A stretch of DNA of 46,166 nucleotides, from contig JAKEEU010000149.1 in the NCBI GenBank assembly GCA_022616415.1, forward strand, positions 1-46,166, written 5' to 3'. This stretch comes from Candidatus Zhuqueibacterota bacterium. GTDB taxonomy: Bacteria > Zhuqueibacterota > Zhuqueibacteria > Zhuqueibacterales > Zhuqueibacteraceae. A program made the translations under genes and the position numbers. This document shows, piece by piece, positions 16,789-25,567 of the stretch. Each line of letters opens with the position of its first letter. Positions within the stretch are counted from its first letter, which is position 1. Below the pieces are notes generated by a model. That model worked only from the letters and a program-made list of their open reading frames with translations, was not told the DNA's origin and searched no databases.

Positions 16789-16971
16789 TTATTTCAACAA
16801 AACGAGTTTCTTGTTTTCTGCATATTCGCCAGCTTGTAAGCGATAGATGTACAAGCCTCCGGGCAGATGACTGGCATCCCAATGGACTTGATATTCTCCC
16901 GCCGCTTTCTTTCCACGCACCAGCGTCGCCACTTCTTTTCCCAAGAGGTCGAATACTTTCAGCGTCACATA
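16789..16971 (-). pseudogene. Detached C-terminal sorting domain after an in-frame stop
   Basis: Directly after the TAA at 16972-16974 the same frame stays open for 60 codons and ends with a TAA at 16789. It encodes YVTLKVFDLLGKEVATLV, then WDASHLPGGLYIYRLQAGEY, then NKKLVLLK, which is the rest of the standard FCB C-terminal sorting domain begun in the preceding protein. A single base change from a sense codon such as GAA or CAA would explain the stop. Confidence 0.85.
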
Positions 16972-19698
16972 TTAAGACTTGGGCAAAGCATATCGGATCG
17001 TTGTTGAAGGGTTGAAAGGGTTCGGATAATTTTGAGAGAGATGAGACGTTTGTGGAACGCCGATTTGATTTTCATCAACAGAAACCGAAGTAGTCTGCGT
17101 ATATTTGATAGTGGCAAAATTGCTCCACTTTTCGTAAAAGTTCCCATCTTCAAACCCGCTTGTTCCAGTCACATAAACATTTCCTGCCGCATCAACGGCA
17201 AGCGCCGCTGGTTGGTTGTAGGAATTCCATGAACCGCGATAATTTACGAGCCACTTTAAGACACCAGCGCGATCATATTTGAGCGTTAAATAACCTTCTT
17301 CACTTCCCGTCACATAAACATTTCCCAACTTATCGACGGCGAGGGAAGTGGCTTGGCCGTAAGAAGAACCGGAATGATTATAGCGCGCGACCCATTGCTC
17401 CACACCACTGGTGTTGTATTTGATAGTAACGTAATCGGCAGTCGAATGTGAAGTTTCGCTCCATCCGGTGATATAGACATTCGCCGAATCGTCAATCGTA
17501 AAGTCGCGCGCTTCTTTCCAATCATCGGCTGGGCCGACGTATCGACGCAACCATTGTTCTGCGCCTCTTGCATCATATTTAACGGTGCTGATAACTTTGT
17601 AACCAGCGCCTGTAACATAAACATTGCCGGCGCGGTCAAGACGAATTGCAATCGCACCGCCTAAGCCTTTGCCGCACGCGACCCACTGCTCCATACCAGC
17701 CGAATCATATTTGATGGTCAAATAATCAGACAGGCCGCCTCTACCGGTGACATAAACATTGCCGGAGTCATCAATAGCAATCGCCTTCGCGCCGCCGGAA
17801 AAACGATCTTGATTCTTATAGCGCGCTACCCACAGTTCGACTCCGAAACGATCATACTTGATGGTGACAAAATCACTGTTGGACTCGAAACTCGTGCTTC
17901 TTCCTGTCACGTAGACGTTGCCTGCATCATCGACGGCAAGAGCGGTCGCCTCATCCATCAAATTAGCTGCTGCATTGTAGCGAGCAGCCCACTGTTGAAC
18001 ACCAACGTGATCATATTTGATGGTGGCGTAGTCGAAGTCCGTGCTAATGCCTTTGCTCCGTCCTGTGACATAGACATTGCTATGATTGTCAACGGTAACT
18101 GCCACTGGCACGTCTTCCAAATTCTCCGGACTATCGTAACGAACAACCCACTGTTGTACGCCGTCGTTATTGAGCTTGACCGTTGCGTAATCACGATCTG
18201 TCGTCGCGCTTCCACTCCAGCCGGTCACATAAACATTGCCCGTGCCATCGACAGCCATATCAATTGCCACATCGTATGATTTGCCCTGGCCATCGTGTCG
18301 AGCGATCCACTGCTCAGCGCCAGTGTTGTTATATTTGACCGTCGCATAATCCCAAGATCGATCCGCGAGTTGGCAGAATCCTGTGACATGGACATTTTCA
18401 GAGTCGTCGACGCTGATGGCAGAAACCCAATCCGGAAGATTCCCTGGGCCGTTGTAACGGGCAACCCATTTCTCCATACCATTTATATCATATTTGATTG
18501 TGGCGTAATCATAAAATGATCCCGCGCCTACACTCCAGCCCGTGACATAAACATTGCCCGCCTTGTCAAGCGTCAAGGCTTTTGTCGCATCATAATCATT
18601 ACCTGGGCCATTGTAGCGCGCGATCCACCGAAGAGCTCCCTGGCTGTCATACTTGATCGTGGCGTAATCCACATTCGTTCCTTCACCCCAACTCCATCCC
18701 GACACGTAAATATTTCCTGTCGCGTCAATGGCAAGAGCCGTTGCGCCGTCGGCTGAATTTGGTGTATGGCTATAACGAGATACCCACTGCTGGACGCCGG
18801 CGCCATTGTATTTGATCGTGGCATAGTCAAACGGGCCGTTCAGACCATAACTTTGCCCTGTGACATAAACGTTGCCTAAGTTGTCAACACCGATAGCGGT
18901 GGGATTATCCCAATGATTTACCGGGCCATTATAACGGGCCGCCCATTGTACAACGCCCTGCGAATTATATTTGATGGTGACATAATCGTAAACTGCACCA
19001 CTACTCAATCCGGTAACGTAGACATTGCCGGCACTATCGACTGCCATTGCGGTTGCCTCATCGACCGAATTGCTTGGCCCATTATAGCGCGCGACCCATT
19101 CCTGCACGCCAGTGCTGTTGTACTTGATTGTCGCATAATCATTGCTTGTGCCTGCGCCCAAACTCTCGCCAGTCACAAAAACGTTGCCATTCCGGTCAAC
19201 AAGAATTGCCGTTGGATTGTCCAACCCATTTCCGGGGCCGTTGTAACGTGCGCCCCAAATCTGAGTGCCAGCGCTGTTGTATTTGATGGTCGCATAATCG
19301 AAAGATGAGCCAGCGCCAACACTTCTTCCGGTGACGTAAACATTGCCAGCGGCATCGGCAGCAATAGCGAACGCCAAATCATCGCCATTTCCTGTACCAT
19401 CATAATCGGCTGTCCAGATTTGACGACCCGACGCATCGTACTTTACAACGAGGTAATCAACGCCGGAAAGCGAGTTTGAGCCATGGCCGGCAATGTAGAC
19501 ATTTCCTGCGCCATCGGTTGTCAAAGCCCTGGCGATGTCAAATGCCGGTGATAGTCCGGAGCCGTAGCGACTAATCCAAGCTTCTTGTACGCCGCCTGAA
19601 ACGTGCTGTGGTTGAGTTTCTTCTCGTGTGCGAAATTCGCCTGGTGGCGTTGAGTAAAGCATGATCATCAAAAAGCAGGTTTGAGTTGTGGTTTTCAT
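16972..19698 (-). CDS. Secreted SBBP-type beta-propeller repeat protein with interrupted sorting signal
   Basis: The 908-residue protein has a signal peptide (MKTTTQTCFLMIMLYS) and 16 repeats of about 50-55 residues with the core GNVYVTG...DYATIKYN..G..QW, the seven-bladed-propeller repeat known as SBBP. After the repeats comes LSQNYPNPFNPSTTIRYALPKS and a stop. That is the first third of a type IX-style C-terminal sorting domain; the rest is still encoded after the stop (16789-16971). Without it the product would probably not be anchored or exported through the outer membrane by that route. Function of SBBP proteins is unknown; surface binding is likely. It is followed on the same strand by the NTF2-like gene. 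Confidence 0.9.
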   Translation of the reverse strand: MKTTTQTCFLMIMLYSTPPGEFRTREETQPQHVSGGVQEAWISRYGSGLSPAFDIARALTTDGAGNVYIAGHGSNSLSGVDYLVVKYDASGRQIWTADYDGTGNGDDLAFAIAADAAGNVYVTGRSVGAGSSFDYATIKYNSAGTQIWGARYNGPGNGLDNPTAILVDRNGNVFVTGESLGAGTSNDYATIKYNSTGVQEWVARYNGPSNSVDEATAMAVDSAGNVYVTGLSSGAVYDYVTIKYNSQGVVQWAARYNGPVNHWDNPTAIGVDNLGNVYVTGQSYGLNGPFDYATIKYNGAGVQQWVSRYSHTPNSADGATALAIDATGNIYVSGWSWGEGTNVDYATIKYDSQGALRWIARYNGPGNDYDATKALTLDKAGNVYVTGWSVGAGSFYDYATIKYDINGMEKWVARYNGPGNLPDWVSAISVDDSENVHVTGFCQLADRSWDYATVKYNNTGAEQWIARHDGQGKSYDVAIDMAVDGTGNVYVTGWSGSATTDRDYATVKLNNDGVQQWVVRYDSPENLEDVPVAVTVDNHSNVYVTGRSKGISTDFDYATIKYDHVGVQQWAARYNAAANLMDEATALAVDDAGNVYVTGRSTSFESNSDFVTIKYDRFGVELWVARYKNQDRFSGGAKAIAIDDSGNVYVTGRGGLSDYLTIKYDSAGMEQWVACGKGLGGAIAIRLDRAGNVYVTGAGYKVISTVKYDARGAEQWLRRYVGPADDWKEARDFTIDDSANVYITGWSETSHSTADYVTIKYNTSGVEQWVARYNHSGSSYGQATSLAVDKLGNVYVTGSEEGYLTLKYDRAGVLKWLVNYRGSWNSYNQPAALAVDAAGNVYVTGTSGFEDGNFYEKWSNFATIKYTQTTSVSVDENQIGVPQTSHLSQNYPNPFNPSTTIRYALPKS
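17100..19570. repeat. Sixteen tandem repeats inside the SBBP gene
   Basis: The DNA shows a period of roughly 150-170 bases, each copy having (plus strand) a core like GTGACATAAACATTGCC. Copies have diverged, so there are no long perfect repeats, but they could still cause collapse in assembly or recombination that changes copy number. Confidence 0.85.
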
Positions 19699-19714
19699 AA
19701 TCTTTCCTCTCTGC

Positions 19715-20371
19715 TTATTTAAGCGACATCAAAAAAATCACCAAAACCTGCACTTCCTCCTCCCAAAGCTCAGAAATCTTCATCGGCGTTCCCGGAATGA
19801 ACGCTTGCGGATTCTGCAAGAACGCGGCTAAATATTCCGGTTGCAATCGGCTTCCGATTTCGCCCAAGTCCGGCCCCATTTCGCCGCCATTGCCGGCGAT
19901 TTTATGACAACCGTAGCAGGCGTATTCCTGATAAATCTCTTTCCCTTCCGCCACACGGGTCGAATCATTTTTCTGAAATTCAAACGAAAGTTTTTTGCTG
20001 CGTGTCGAGTCCCGTTGCGTGGCGAGAAAGGCGGCCAGCGCTCGCGTCTCGTCATCACTCAACAGAAAATTCGGCATGCGCAGAGTCGGGCGCGCGCCCA
20101 TGCTCGCCCAGCGCCGGCGATAAGGCGCTTTGAGATAAGCTTCCATCCAGGCGGTTTGAAATTTGTCACCGGCGTTCGCCAGCGAGGGTGGAATATTCAC
20201 GCCAGTGGCCGGAACGTTGTGGCAAAGTCCGCAGCGCAATTCCATATAAAGTGCGGCGCCGGCCTTGGCCACATCCGGCGCGGAAGCAAAGTTTTGCGCT
20301 CTCGCCCTCTGTGGCGCAAACAGGCTGATGGCGATGGCAAGCCATGTTGTGAGAATGAAAATGCTTCTCAT
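19715..20371 (-). CDS. Secreted diheme cytochrome c
   Basis: The 218-residue protein has a signal peptide (MRSIFILTTWLAIAISLF, cleaved near ARAQ) and two class I cytochrome c domains with CGLCH near residue 51 and CYGCH near residue 150. Each domain has a later Met that can be the axial ligand (LRMPNFLLS and GTPMKISEL). It would carry electrons in the periplasm. The start at 20371 fits the signal peptide; the frame upstream reads through a repeat. It may receive electrons from the multicopper oxidase region or the decaheme protein, but no direct evidence links them. It ends 16 bases before the SBBP gene start. Confidence 0.9.
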   Translation of the reverse strand: MRSIFILTTWLAIAISLFAPQRARAQNFASAPDVAKAGAALYMELRCGLCHNVPATGVNIPPSLANAGDKFQTAWMEAYLKAPYRRRWASMGARPTLRMPNFLLSDDETRALAAFLATQRDSTRSKKLSFEFQKNDSTRVAEGKEIYQEYACYGCHKIAGNGGEMGPDLGEIGSRLQPEYLAAFLQNPQAFIPGTPMKISELWEEEVQVLVIFLMSLK

Positions 20372-20400
20372 GATCGTTGCTGTATTCAACAATGCAGCAT

Positions 20401-20583
20401 TGACTCCGTTAGGAGTCAAATGTTTATAGCTCACATGTCACCATAAAATCCAAGCTCCGTAGGAGCGGCATGTACCTATTTGGGATTGCTTCAAGCAGCG
20501 CCAACAAAAGCATTTCACTCCTACGGAGTTTTTATCGTTTAATTGGCATTGGTCTATAAACATGCCACTCCTAGCGGAGTTGA
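20401..20583. repeat. Four copies of a CTCCGTAGGAG palindromic repeat
   Basis: Four units lie in 183 bases, two in each orientation: 20401-20430, 20454-20478, 20511-20533 and 20551-20583. Each has a short palindrome (ACTCC-GTT/GTA/TAC-GGAGT type) beside TGTTTATAG or CATG. Inverted neighbours can pair into larger hairpins. They fill the gap between the His-rich protein gene and the diheme cytochrome gene. Confidence 0.9.
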
Positions 20584-20596
20584 TTTCAGTTGTGCA

Positions 20597-21253
20597 TCAA
20601 TGATGCTGCTCGTGCTTTCCGGACTCGTGGTGCATCATGCTCATCATTTTATACTTTGAAACGAACGTGGCTTCGCTCTCGCCTTTGCCAGGCAAGCCTT
20701 TGAACGTGAAAGTCGCTTTGACGTCGCCTTCCTTCACGTTCGCAAGATCCACCTTCGCCATGAGATGATCCTGGTCAGACATGCGTTTGTGCATGGCTTC
20801 CATCTCTGCTTTCGACATCTTGCCATGCTCCATGTCGTGCTTCTCAGTAGGATGCTCGGCTTTCTCGGCGGGATGTTCGGCTTTCTCAGCCGGATGCTCG
20901 GCGTTCTTCTCTGTCGGATGCTCTTCCATCATTTTTCCGACTTCCATCGACGTGAGCGCCGCTTTTTGCTCCTTGCCGTCTTTGAATTTGAAAACGACTT
21001 CACCGGTGATGCCTTTGGCTGCGAGCGGCTTTTGGCCCGCGTCATAAAGATAGACCATCACGCCCTCGGCCATCCAAACGACTTCAAAATGATGCGCCTT
21101 GGTCATCATCACTTCGCCGCCGTGAGTTTCCGCCTTGGCGTGAGAATGGCCGGATTTGGATTCCTGCTCATGCTGATGCTGCGCCAACAGCGCGCCGCTG
21201 CTCAGCAAAGCAGCCGAGAGGAAGAGACTCGCAAAAAAGTTTGCACGTTTCAT
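20597..21253 (-). CDS. His- and Met-rich periplasmic protein, putative metal-binding
   Basis: The 218-residue protein has a signal peptide (MKRANFFASLFLSAALLSSG) and a mature N-terminus with QHQHEQ and HSHAKAETHGG. A beta domain with AHHFEVVWMAEGVMVYLYDAG follows. In the middle there are four or five tandem units of the type EHPAEKA (about residues 114-145), then HDMEHGK and a second beta part; the C-terminus is MMSMMHHESGKHEQHH. The many His and Met point to copper or silver binding in the periplasm. The start at 21253 begins the signal peptide and has GGAG upstream. No named family is recognised. Confidence 0.82.
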   Translation of the reverse strand: MKRANFFASLFLSAALLSSGALLAQHQHEQESKSGHSHAKAETHGGEVMMTKAHHFEVVWMAEGVMVYLYDAGQKPLAAKGITGEVVFKFKDGKEQKAALTSMEVGKMMEEHPTEKNAEHPAEKAEHPAEKAEHPTEKHDMEHGKMSKAEMEAMHKRMSDQDHLMAKVDLANVKEGDVKATFTFKGLPGKGESEATFVSKYKMMSMMHHESGKHEQHH

Positions 21254-21314
21254 GATTGTTACTCCTTGTGATTGGTTAGTCCGCCACGGATAAAAACCGT
21301 GTCTGATTTGTTGC

Positions 21315-21757
21315 TTAACCGGCGCGCTTGGCAACATAAAGCGACAGCGTGCCATAAACCGTCATGTAGCGCTGCGTTTCTTTCACATTGGCAAATCCCG
21401 CTTCACGAAAATAATCCGGCAGCTTGCCTTGCACATTTTCGGTTGTCGTGGCAAAGCCATCGAACATCTGCACCAAAAAGAACGCGCCGCGCATGGCAAC
21501 ATTCTGCGCCTTGCCCCAATCCGCCACGTGCAGCGCGCCGCCTGGCTTGAGCACGCGAAAAATTTCGGCCAGCGTGCGGCGTTTGTTTTCCGCCGTGAGA
21601 TGATGTAAGAGCAAACTCGAAATGACACGGTCAAAAAAGTTGTCGGGAAAATCCATTTCATACGACAGGCCTTGTTTGAGCGTAATCTCAACTTTGGCTC
21701 GAGCAATTTTACTGCGCTGAATTCATGAAACCCTCTGCTGATTCCTTTATGGACACT
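21315..21757 (-). pseudogene. SAM-dependent methyltransferase, N-terminally truncated
   Basis: The frame encodes VKIARAKVEITLKQGLSYE, then FPDNFFDRVISSLLLHHL, VLKPGGALHVADWGK and a C-terminal GTLSLYVAKRAG. These are motifs II to IV and the C-terminus of a class I methyltransferase. The SAM-binding motif I (the D/E-x-G-x-G-x-G loop) and about 70 N-terminal residues are missing. Homology begins within about 40 bases of the stop of the multicopper oxidase gene (21758-21760), so the gene seems to have been cut when the oxidase block arrived. An internal ATG at 21656 would give only 113 residues without the cofactor loop, so it is almost surely inactive. Confidence 0.8.
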
Positions 21758-23089
21758 CTACATGCTGATGCCATCGCGTCTCAATTCTTCGGGAGTTGCG
21801 TATGTTGTCTGCGTGCCGGGTGGATTTTCGTACCAGCCGGGATCTTTGTCATAACTGTCCAAATGCTCGCGCACTTTGAGAATCGTGAACATGCCGCCCA
21901 TGGTGATGTAGTCGTGCGGTCCATAAGAACCGACCATGGGGATGCTGTTTTTCGGTACAGCCATGTGACCCCTCTCGACGTGCTCACCGTGATCATCCAT
22001 ACCGCGATTGCCCATCGTCATGTAATCGGGCAGGAGCTTTTGAACTCGCTGGTCGAGACCGGCCGTGTCCATACCGACCAAATTCGGGATACCGTGCCCC
22101 ATTTGGTTCATAACGTGGTGGGTCATGTGACAATGGCAGGCCCAGTCGCCGGGATTATCGGCGATGAACTCGATCACCCGTGTTGACCCAACCTGGACGA
22201 GCACTGTGGTCTCGGGCCATTGTGCGGCTTCGGGGATGCGCCCGCCATCGGTTTCAGCAATTTTGAAGTAGTGACCGTGGATATGAAACGGGTGATGGTC
22301 CATGGCGCTGAGATTACCGATGCGAATACGCACGCGGTCGCCACGCTTGACGACCAACGGCGAGGTGCCGGGAAATGCCTTGGCGTTGATGGTCAACACA
22401 TTGAAACCATCCATCGCGTTTGGGTCCGGCCGTTCCGTCCCTGGCTTAATGAGCCACTCACTGAGCAACAACACAAAGTCACGGTCAACTTTCGGGATGG
22501 CGCGTGGATTACGCGGATGAACGATGAACATTCCCATCAGTCCCATTGCCATCTGGGTCATTTCATCATGATGCGAGTGATACATGAGCGTACCGTGCTG
22601 GTGGAGTGTCCATTCATATTTGAAAGTTTCACCGGGCCGGATAACTTTCTGATTGAGCCCGCCAACGCCGTCCATTCCGTTTGGCAGCAATGCACCGTGC
22701 CAGTGGACTGACGTTGGCGCCGGCAGGTGATTGGTCACGTAGATTCGCACGCGGTCGCCCTCAACCGCTTCTATTGTCGGTCCATGTACCCGGCCGTTAT
22801 AGCCCCAGCAATTGGCTTGAAGCCCCGGAGCGAACTCATGACGTACCGGCTCGGCAATCAGGTGATAGACCTTCACACCGTTGACGATGCGATACTCAAG
22901 AGATACATTATCGGGCGTGACAACGGGGGTATAGTTTGTTCCAGGCGCCAGCGGCGGCTGTTCCCATACAGGCCGCCGTTCGTTCTGAACGACCTCCCTT
23001 GCCTGCACCTTCTCAGCGTAGTGCAAAATTGCTCCACCCGCAAGAGCAGCGCCGCTGCTGAGGATCATTTTTCTTCTCGAGATTTTCAT
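21758..23089 (-). CDS. Tat-exported multicopper oxidase (CopA/CueO-like)
   Basis: The 443-residue protein starts with a twin-arginine signal (SRRKMILSSGAALAGGAI). It carries the four copper-ligand motifs of the family: SVHWHG, YHSHHDE, HHPFHIHGH and HCHMTHH with a downstream Met as type 1 copper ligand. It would oxidise copper(I) to the less toxic copper(II), or phenolic substrates, in the periplasm. A C-terminal region with DDHGEHVERGHM is richer in His and Met than usual. The start follows AAGGAG. It is the third gene of a DUF3347-TolC-oxidase operon. Confidence 0.94.
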   Translation of the reverse strand: MKISRRKMILSSGAALAGGAILHYAEKVQAREVVQNERRPVWEQPPLAPGTNYTPVVTPDNVSLEYRIVNGVKVYHLIAEPVRHEFAPGLQANCWGYNGRVHGPTIEAVEGDRVRIYVTNHLPAPTSVHWHGALLPNGMDGVGGLNQKVIRPGETFKYEWTLHQHGTLMYHSHHDEMTQMAMGLMGMFIVHPRNPRAIPKVDRDFVLLLSEWLIKPGTERPDPNAMDGFNVLTINAKAFPGTSPLVVKRGDRVRIRIGNLSAMDHHPFHIHGHYFKIAETDGGRIPEAAQWPETTVLVQVGSTRVIEFIADNPGDWACHCHMTHHVMNQMGHGIPNLVGMDTAGLDQRVQKLLPDYMTMGNRGMDDHGEHVERGHMAVPKNSIPMVGSYGPHDYITMGGMFTILKVREHLDSYDKDPGWYENPPGTQTTYATPEELRRDGISM

Positions 23090-23130
23090 CGTTGTGCTCC
23101 TTGACTGTTTATTCTGTTGATTTATGCAAC

Positions 23131-24558
23131 TCATTGCTCGCCACCGAATGGAACGGGACCAAAAGGAACGGGACCTTCTATCGTCTCGATCGGCCTCGGT
23201 ACCCTTCCTTTGAGCAACAGTTCGATCGCAGTCTTTGCCGACCAATATTCATAGAGAGTGTGAATATATGCCTTGCCTGCTTCAATCTGCTGCTCGCGGG
23301 CACGCAAGAGCTCCAACAACCCCACCTGCATCGCATTGTACTGGAGTTGGGTCTCATTGGTAATTCGCTCACGCAACGGCAAAATAACCTGGCGATAGTG
23401 ACGAACCATATCTTTGGCTGCTTCGAGGTGATTGCGGTATTGACGCGCGATCGAGCGGATCTCGACCGCAAAGGCGGTGTAACGCTCCTGTTCCTGGCGA
23501 AGCTCTGCACGGTTGCGAGCAATCCGAGGCCGTCCCTGGTCAAACAGAGGTATTGGAAAAGATAAACTCGGACCCACTTCCCAATCATCAGTCTTCTCCG
23601 CTTCTACGCCTAGATCTAGCCAGGGTATCAAAGCGGTAGTTTCGGTAAAGCCAAGACGGTGGCCGGCAGTGATAATGCGCTGCGCTGCCAGCTTAAGATC
23701 CAAGCTCTGCTCAATGACGCGTGATTCCAATCTTTCCATGTCGATTTCTTCGCCGGGAACTTCCTCGAGCCGGCCGGTGGTCTCCCAATGTATGTGCTCC
23801 CCGTACAGTCCCATCAATTGATTTAACCGTTCCCGGGAATGGATCAAATCTGCCTCAACCTGGCGTAAGTCAATGCGCGCCTGTTCGAACAGGTCGCGTT
23901 GCTGGTAAAGCTCCAGGTCCGTGATGTTACCGGCGGCGTGCAAACGGCGGGCAAAGTCATAGCTGGATTCCGTCGTCCGAACCACCTGCTCAAACATTTC
24001 GACAAGCTGGGCATTGGCCTGCGCCTGGTAGAACATGATCCGCGTCTCATACTCAAAGTCGAACACCAAACCGGTCACGGCGAGTTTTGCTTCCTCTAAC
24101 TGTGATTTCGCGATCCGTTTACGCAGCGGGATGTAGAATATCTCCAGAAAGCTTTGTGCCACGCTGAGACCAAGCGTGCCAAGCCCGCCTACTACTGAAA
24201 AACGATCCTCTCCTCCGAAGACCGGGTTGCTCAGCAACCCCGCCTGCACCAGGTCCGCTTGCGCAATACCCAGCGTTTGGTAAACAGACTGCAAGCGGCG
24301 ATTGTTCAATAGGGCTATCTGCACCGCTGTCTCAACCGTCAAATCCTGATCGAGCAATCGTTCAATCGCTTCTACGACCTGCCGGTCTTCTTCCGCGCCG
24401 GAGTACCAATACACACTGTCAACGCCGCGTTGTTTCAGCTCGGCGTGGACTTCTTCGAATGCAACCCGCGGTGAGGTGCTGGCGCAGCCGCCGGCGATCA
24501 ACGCCAATGCTACCAGCAGTATGCCAATAATCATTGTCGTGCGTGAGCTTTTGGGCAT
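23131..24558 (-). CDS. TolC-family outer-membrane efflux lipoprotein
   Basis: The 475-residue protein has a lipoprotein signal (lipobox AGGC) and the two long helical repeats of TolC-type channels, with VQIALLNNRRLQSVYQTLG near residue 80 and NETQLQYNAMQVGLLELLRAR near the end. It would form an outer-membrane exit duct. It belongs to the copper block between the DUF3347 lipoprotein and the oxidase, not to the Cus set, which has its own TolC at 31005. The start at 24558 follows AAAGGA and gives the lipoprotein signal; an upstream ATG at 24579 is less likely. The C-terminus ends with a Pro/Gly-rich repeat (GPVPFGPVPFG). Confidence 0.9.
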   Translation of the reverse strand: MPKSSRTTMIIGILLVALALIAGGCASTSPRVAFEEVHAELKQRGVDSVYWYSGAEEDRQVVEAIERLLDQDLTVETAVQIALLNNRRLQSVYQTLGIAQADLVQAGLLSNPVFGGEDRFSVVGGLGTLGLSVAQSFLEIFYIPLRKRIAKSQLEEAKLAVTGLVFDFEYETRIMFYQAQANAQLVEMFEQVVRTTESSYDFARRLHAAGNITDLELYQQRDLFEQARIDLRQVEADLIHSRERLNQLMGLYGEHIHWETTGRLEEVPGEEIDMERLESRVIEQSLDLKLAAQRIITAGHRLGFTETTALIPWLDLGVEAEKTDDWEVGPSLSFPIPLFDQGRPRIARNRAELRQEQERYTAFAVEIRSIARQYRNHLEAAKDMVRHYRQVILPLRERITNETQLQYNAMQVGLLELLRAREQQIEAGKAYIHTLYEYWSAKTAIELLLKGRVPRPIETIEGPVPFGPVPFGGEQ

Positions 24559-24568
24559 ACTATTCCTT

Positions 24569-25396
24569 TCAGTGATCATGAATGTGTTTTTTCGTATTGC
24601 CCGTCTCGGGTACGAGCGTGTCCGTTACGGAACCGCAGCGCAGCATTCTCTCTCCGTAATATGGGTTATTCACCTGTTCGCGAGGTTGTAGCCAATATGC
24701 CCCGCGGTTCCCGAAAGCCATCGGGCAGTGAAGACGGTATACCGGGGTAAGATCGCTGCTGCCGAACGTGCGTACGGCCTTTTCCATTTGCTCGGAGATC
24801 GGTTCAAAGACGGTCCGGGCCGCTTCGATATTCGGTGCGTTGAGAAACTGCTGCGCCGCCCGGCCTGCCGATTCATAAATCTGTTTCCACTGCCCGCGCT
24901 TTGCCTCATCAAGCAATTTCGGATCGACCTGTTTCAATCGGGACTGCACGAGCTCCATTTTTTTCGTGGCGGCCCGGAAATCGTCAGCCGCCAGAGCATC
25001 AACCGTTTCGAAGTAACCTTGCAGAACCTGAGCGAGCTGACTTTCGAAATTATCCGGTACCGCTTGCTGAGTCTCCTCAGTTTTATGCTCGAGCTCTGCG
25101 CTTTCCTTATGTTGGTGATGATCGGCGTCCTTCGTCTCGGGAGCGGATTCTTCCTTCTTCTGGTGTTGGTGATGCTCGGTATCCTCATGGCGCTCTGCCG
25201 CCCACTGATAAGATCTGGCGGGACGCGGATCAACGCTGTCTGCGTCTGTTAGCGCCATGGAACGTTCGTGAACCGGCTCCTCGATGCTCGGGTTTGCCGG
25301 ATGTCCGGGCGGGGGAGAAGAAAACTTGTAGGTTGTCGAACAACCTACCGCCACCAGCAACAAGCTGGTAAGGCTCATAGCTACCAGGCGTGTCAT
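24569..25396 (-). CDS. Lipoprotein with His-rich linker and DUF3347-type domain
   Basis: The 275-residue protein has a lipobox (VAVGC), then a Pro/His/Glu-rich linker (about residues 60-110) with HHQHQKKEE and HHQHKES, and a helical domain ending VYRLHCPMAFGNRGAYWLQ and NPYYGERMLRCG. The last motif is the signature of DUF3347, a metal-linked domain usually found on CusB-type adaptors; here it stands alone on a lipoprotein. It probably binds copper at the outer membrane and passes it to the oxidase or channel. It begins the operon (DUF3347, TolC, oxidase), and 10 bases separate it from the TolC start. Confidence 0.82.
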   Translation of the reverse strand: MTRLVAMSLTSLLLVAVGCSTTYKFSSPPPGHPANPSIEEPVHERSMALTDADSVDPRPARSYQWAAERHEDTEHHQHQKKEESAPETKDADHHQHKESAELEHKTEETQQAVPDNFESQLAQVLQGYFETVDALAADDFRAATKKMELVQSRLKQVDPKLLDEAKRGQWKQIYESAGRAAQQFLNAPNIEAARTVFEPISEQMEKAVRTFGSSDLTPVYRLHCPMAFGNRGAYWLQPREQVNNPYYGERMLRCGSVTDTLVPETGNTKKHIHDH

Positions 25397-25429
25397 ATTA
25401 GATTTCCTTTCTGGTTCATGAAATTCCGT

Positions 25430-25447
25430 CTCGTGTGTACGCACGAG
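25430..25447. promoter_or_regulatory. Near-perfect 18-bp palindrome between divergent genes
   Basis: CTCGTG-TGTACG-CACGAG is a two-fold symmetric site lying 34 bases upstream of the DUF3347 gene start and between it and the oppositely directed small genes. Size and position suit an operator for a dimeric regulator. No regulator gene for it is identified. Confidence 0.45.
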
Positions 25448-25510
25448 ATTCAAGCAAGATATGGTGATATAGTGCACATTTCGCTCCTTCGGCCTCGATC
25501 GTTTTGGCTA

Positions 25511-25539
25511 TTGACATTCAACGCAAATTTTGCTAACTT
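25511..25539 (+). promoter_or_regulatory. Sigma70-type promoter for the small membrane protein genes
   Basis: TTGACA at 25511-25516 is followed after 17 bases by TAACTT at 25534-25539. It lies about 30 bases before the ATG at 25568, which has GGAGGAAGG in front. The -35 box is a perfect match and the spacing is ideal; the -10 is fair. Confidence 0.55.
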
Positions 25540-25567
25540 ATTTTGTCATTCGATCCGGAGGAAGGAA

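Noticed and set aside
17100..19570. Regularly spaced repeats, at first sight like a CRISPR array
   Set aside because: The period is about 150-170 bases and the repeats are diverged codons of the SBBP protein, not identical 25-40 base repeats.
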